Below, piece by piece: positions 61,835-64,000 of a stretch of 64,000 nt of DNA (position 1 is its first letter; each line of letters starts with the position of its first letter). Under the pieces are notes generated by a model. That model ran no database searches. It saw only the letters and a list, made by a program, of their open reading frames with translations, and was not told where the DNA came from. The position numbers and the translations under genes are program-made. Origin of the DNA: Candidatus Hermodarchaeota archaeon (GTDB lineage Archaea; Asgardarchaeota; Hermodarchaeia; Hermodarchaeales; Hermodarchaeaceae). Location of the stretch: contig JAEOTB010000037.1 of assembly GCA_016840065.1 (NCBI GenBank), forward strand, positions 1 through 64,000, in the 5' to 3' direction.

Positions 61835-63223
61835 TTACCTGCCAAGTTTGTATTTCACACCGTATTTTTCAACAAGTATTTCGCGCCCTGTTGTGACTGC
61901 CCCTAACCGAATAGCGTCTGGTAGAACCTTCTGGACGGCATTTGTTTGGATCTTTGAAACAGCGATTACAAAACCGATTCCCATATTGAATGTCTTGAAC
62001 ATTTCTTGATTAGTTATATTCCCTCTTTCTTGAAGGTAGGTAAAGATTGGAGGAATATCGGGCCAGTTATCCAACTTGTAACCCACCTTCGAGTTGAGCT
62101 GCTTCAGCTTGCGGATGCCTCCTCCAGTGATATGAGCTAGACCCTTTACAGGTACTTCCTCCAATAGCTGCATTATCTCCTTCACATATATTCGTGTGGG
62201 TGTGAGAAGCGCTTCGGAAACAGGAGTATTGTCGGAAAGTGTATCATCGAGTTTGGCCACTTTTCGTGCAAGAGTAAGTCCATTGGAGTGAATACCGCTA
62301 GAAGGGAGTCCGAGCAGAACGTCGCCAGCTGCGAGATCTTGTCCTGTTATCACTTTGTCCTTGTGTACAACACCAAGAGCTGTTCCAGCTAAATCGAACC
62401 CCTTTATTAGGTCAGGAAGCGTTGCGGTTTCTCCGCCGAGTATTGGAATGTTTGCTTGGCGAGCGCCTTCAAGTAAACCCTGAGCAATACCCTCTACGGC
62501 TTCAAGAGTTAATCTCTCATAGGCTAGGTAATCTACAAATCCAATTGGTTTCGCGCCAAGGCAGATAATATCGTTCACATTCATAGCAATACAATCAATA
62601 CCGACGGTATCGTATTTTCCAATCCTTTGCGCTAGGAGAACCTTGGATCCAACACCATCAGTTGCGAGTGCTAGTGCATAGTCTCCGAACTCAACTAGAT
62701 TTGCAAAATGTCCGAATTCAGCTAGAACTTTGCCGAAGGAAAAAGACTGCTTTGTGTATTTTCCTAGAATTTCGATAATTTTTCCTTCATGAACAAGGTC
62801 AACACCAGCCTTTGCATATGTGTCCACTGATTGCATCGGGGACAATCCTAGAATCCTAAGAGCTAGGTGGGCAGCATTGGCGCCGTTATCGATTCCAACT
62901 GTAGCAACAGGTACGCCGCGCGGCATTTGTGAAATAGAAAGCAAGGCGTCTAGCCCACCAAGCTTTGCAGAAACTGGAACACCAATTACTGGCTTTATGG
63001 TCAAGGAGGCGACAAAACCAGGAAGAGCGGCGCTTAGCCCAGCAACACAAATGAACACTTTCGCATCAGACTGGGCTACAATTTCCGTGACCTTCTGAGG
63101 CTCACGGTGAGCGGAGGCCACATGAAATACGTAATCAACTCCGTGCTCTTTGAGAACAGCTAGAACCTTGTCAACGATTTCTTGGTCGCTTTTACTTCCT
63201 GCCAGTATACATATTTCAGCCAT
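61835..63223 (-). CDS. PurE-PurM fusion: AIR carboxylase and AIR synthetase in one chain
   Basis: 462 aa, ATG start. Residues 1 to about 128 are PurE: AGSKSD (8-13), [11 protein letters not shown] (35-45), and [23 protein letters not shown] with [23 protein letters not shown]. From about residue 133 a PurM domain follows: [83 protein letters not shown] and [11 protein letters not shown]. Both look complete and active. PurM makes AIR from FGAM, and PurE carboxylates AIR, so consecutive enzymes are joined. No stop or frameshift lies at the junction. Confidence 0.93.
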   Translation of the reverse strand: MAEICILAGSKSDQEIVDKVLAVLKEHGVDYVFHVASAHREPQKVTEIVAQSDAKVFICVAGLSAALPGFVASLTIKPVIGVPVSAKLGGLDALLSISQMPRGVPVATVGIDNGANAAHLALRILGLSPMQSVDTYAKAGVDLVHEGKIIEILGKYTKQSFSFGKVLAEFGHFANLVEFGDYALALATDGVGSKVLLAQRIGKYDTVGIDCIAMNVNDIICLGAKPIGFVDYLAYERLTLEAVEGIAQGLLEGARQANIPILGGETATLPDLIKGFDLAGTALGVVHKDKVITGQDLAAGDVLLGLPSSGIHSNGLTLARKVAKLDDTLSDNTPVSEALLTPTRIYVKEIMQLLEEVPVKGLAHITGGGIRKLKQLNSKVGYKLDNWPDIPPIFTYLQERGNITNQEMFKTFNMGIGFVIAVSKIQTNAVQKVLPDAIRLGAVTTGREILVEKYGVKYKLGR

Positions 63224-63227
63224 TAAT

Positions 63228-63830
63228 TCATCTCCTGCAATTGATAATCCGCTTCTCGGTAATAATCATATCAACGGGTACATCGTGTTTTTCAGGGAAA
63301 GTATCATCAACGATTTGTAGCTCATAGGCGAGGGCTATGAATAAAGCAGAACTACCATGATGATATCTTAAAGTGGTGAGGAATCTATCATAAAACCCTG
63401 CTCCATATCCTGTTCGGAAGCCCTTTTCATCAAAGACCACGCCAGGAACTATTACTAAATCGGCTTCTGATGCGAGCTGTTCAAGAGGGAAAATCCGCCG
63501 ACTATCACGACGTGGTCGTAATATGCCATAAGCTCCAAGCTCCAATTCATCAACCGAGTAAATCTCTGAGTAAACAAGCTTTCTTCTCCTTCTTACTGAA
63601 ATGGGTACGAATACGCGTTTTAACCCTATCACACTTTCAATCATCGGAAGGGTGGAAACCTCACTTCCTTTAGCGACATAGAAGAGAATTACTTCACCTT
63701 GATTAAACTCTTGGAGCGAAAAGAGATTGTTACCAACCTGTTCGCTTCTTATCTCCACTTCCTCAAATCGAAGCTTATTCCTCTTTTGGAGAACTTCTTG
63801 TCGGATTCCGCTTTTACTTTTCAATATCAA
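63228..63830 (-). CDS. 5-formyltetrahydrofolate cyclo-ligase
   Basis: 200 aa, TTG start overlapping the folD TGA (TTGA). MTHFS family: an N-terminal [72 protein letters not shown] (ATP/folate loop) and [15 protein letters not shown]. It converts 5-formyl-THF to 5,10-methenyl-THF with ATP. Together with folD it supplies C1 units for the purine genes downstream. Confidence 0.93.
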   Translation of the reverse strand: MILKSKSGIRQEVLQKRNKLRFEEVEIRSEQVGNNLFSLQEFNQGEVILFYVAKGSEVSTLPMIESVIGLKRVFVPISVRRRRKLVYSEIYSVDELELGAYGILRPRRDSRRIFPLEQLASEADLVIVPGVVFDEKGFRTGYGAGFYDRFLTTLRYHHGSSALFIALAYELQIVDDTFPEKHDVPVDMIITEKRIINCRR

Positions 63831-64000
63831 CCACGCTGAAGCTTCATTGCTGTTAGTACGTTCTGTAAAACCGTCGCAACGGTTACTGGACCTACACCTC
63901 TTGGGACTGGAGTCAGATGAGAAGCTCGTCCTTCAACAGAACCTGAATCGACATCCCCCACTACCTTCCCATCTAGTCGGCTTAGACCAACATCGATGAT
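63827..64000 (-). CDS. folD: FolD C-terminal part (methylene-THF dehydrogenase/cyclohydrolase), cut by window edge
   Basis: 57 residues visible before the TGA at 63827-63829: [18 protein letters not shown], then [20 protein letters not shown]. This is the C-terminal signature of bifunctional FolD (the family P-V-P-G-G-V-G-P-M-T block, with Arg replacing the first Gly). The gene continues beyond position 64000. Its stop overlaps the start of the formyl-THF cyclo-ligase gene. Confidence 0.9.
   Translation of the reverse strand: MIDVGLSRLDGKVVGDVDSGSVEGRASHLTPVPRGVGPVTVATVLQNVLTAMKLQRG

Noticed and set aside
1..64000. CRISPR arrays, insertion sequences, integrases, prophage
   Set aside because: No regularly spaced direct repeats and no transposase or integrase motifs were seen on either strand.

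Overview
The window reads as a chromosomal segment of an archaeon, most probably an Asgard archaeon (Promethearchaeota). Archaeal informational genes are present: TFB, thermosome, uL3-uL4-uL23-uL2, aIF1, an Rpo12-like zinc protein, type II methionine aminopeptidase, RtcB/archease, GGGP synthase and intron-containing tRNA genes. Beside them are proteins typical of Asgard genomes: a Rab-like GTPase, an Arf-like GTPase, a Roadblock/LC7 protein and a Get3-type ATPase with a CxxC motif and a Met-rich insert. I cannot place it to class. Genes are dense, often in short operons, with many TTG and GTG starts and frequent Shine-Dalgarno-like motifs.

Layout. 1-7.6 kb: LarA-like racemase, site-2 protease, GNAT, cation exchanger, then a Get3 locus with a 38-residue single-span membrane peptide directly behind the ATPase, Rpo12-like protein and aIF1. 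7.7-12.3 kb: tRNA-His with an apparent intron before the anticodon stem, hisS, and a DUF4430/ECF S component/regulator module that looks like vitamin (perhaps cobalamin) uptake. 12.3-20.1 kb: Rab-like GTPase, glycerol-3-phosphate dehydrogenase, ferredoxin-type protein, a secreted His/Cys-dyad protein with a proline-rich partner, and a decayed reading frame. 20.2-33.4 kb: acyl-CoA synthetase, AlkD, TFB, MetAP2, Roadblock, an HAD-polyprenol kinase fusion, Arf-like GTPase with wHTH tail, GGGP synthase, MoaD-like protein, TatD, GlmS.

34.4-43 kb is a transglutaminase-like/DUF4350/MoxR/DUF58/membrane-protein cluster. Its transglutaminase-like domain lacks the catalytic Cys. Its MoxR gene is interrupted inside the Walker A codons by exactly 26 nt that bring a stop codon and a frameshift and are bounded by identical GTT codons. 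This is the most unusual signal in the window: a possible translational bypass element, or a mutation or assembly error.

43-55 kb: thermosome, ECF S component, two-subunit glycine decarboxylase, ribosomal proteins, intron-containing tRNA-Ser(TGA), archease-RtcB, and a SPOUT methyltransferase. 55.7-64 kb: a purine/one-carbon operon on the minus strand (folD, fthC, a purE-purM fusion, purD, an HTH-phosphoribosyltransferase regulator, purB, purA, and a COG2509 flavoprotein). Several minus-strand genes end in a GC hairpin followed by a CTCCTCTTT-type tract, resembling intrinsic terminators.
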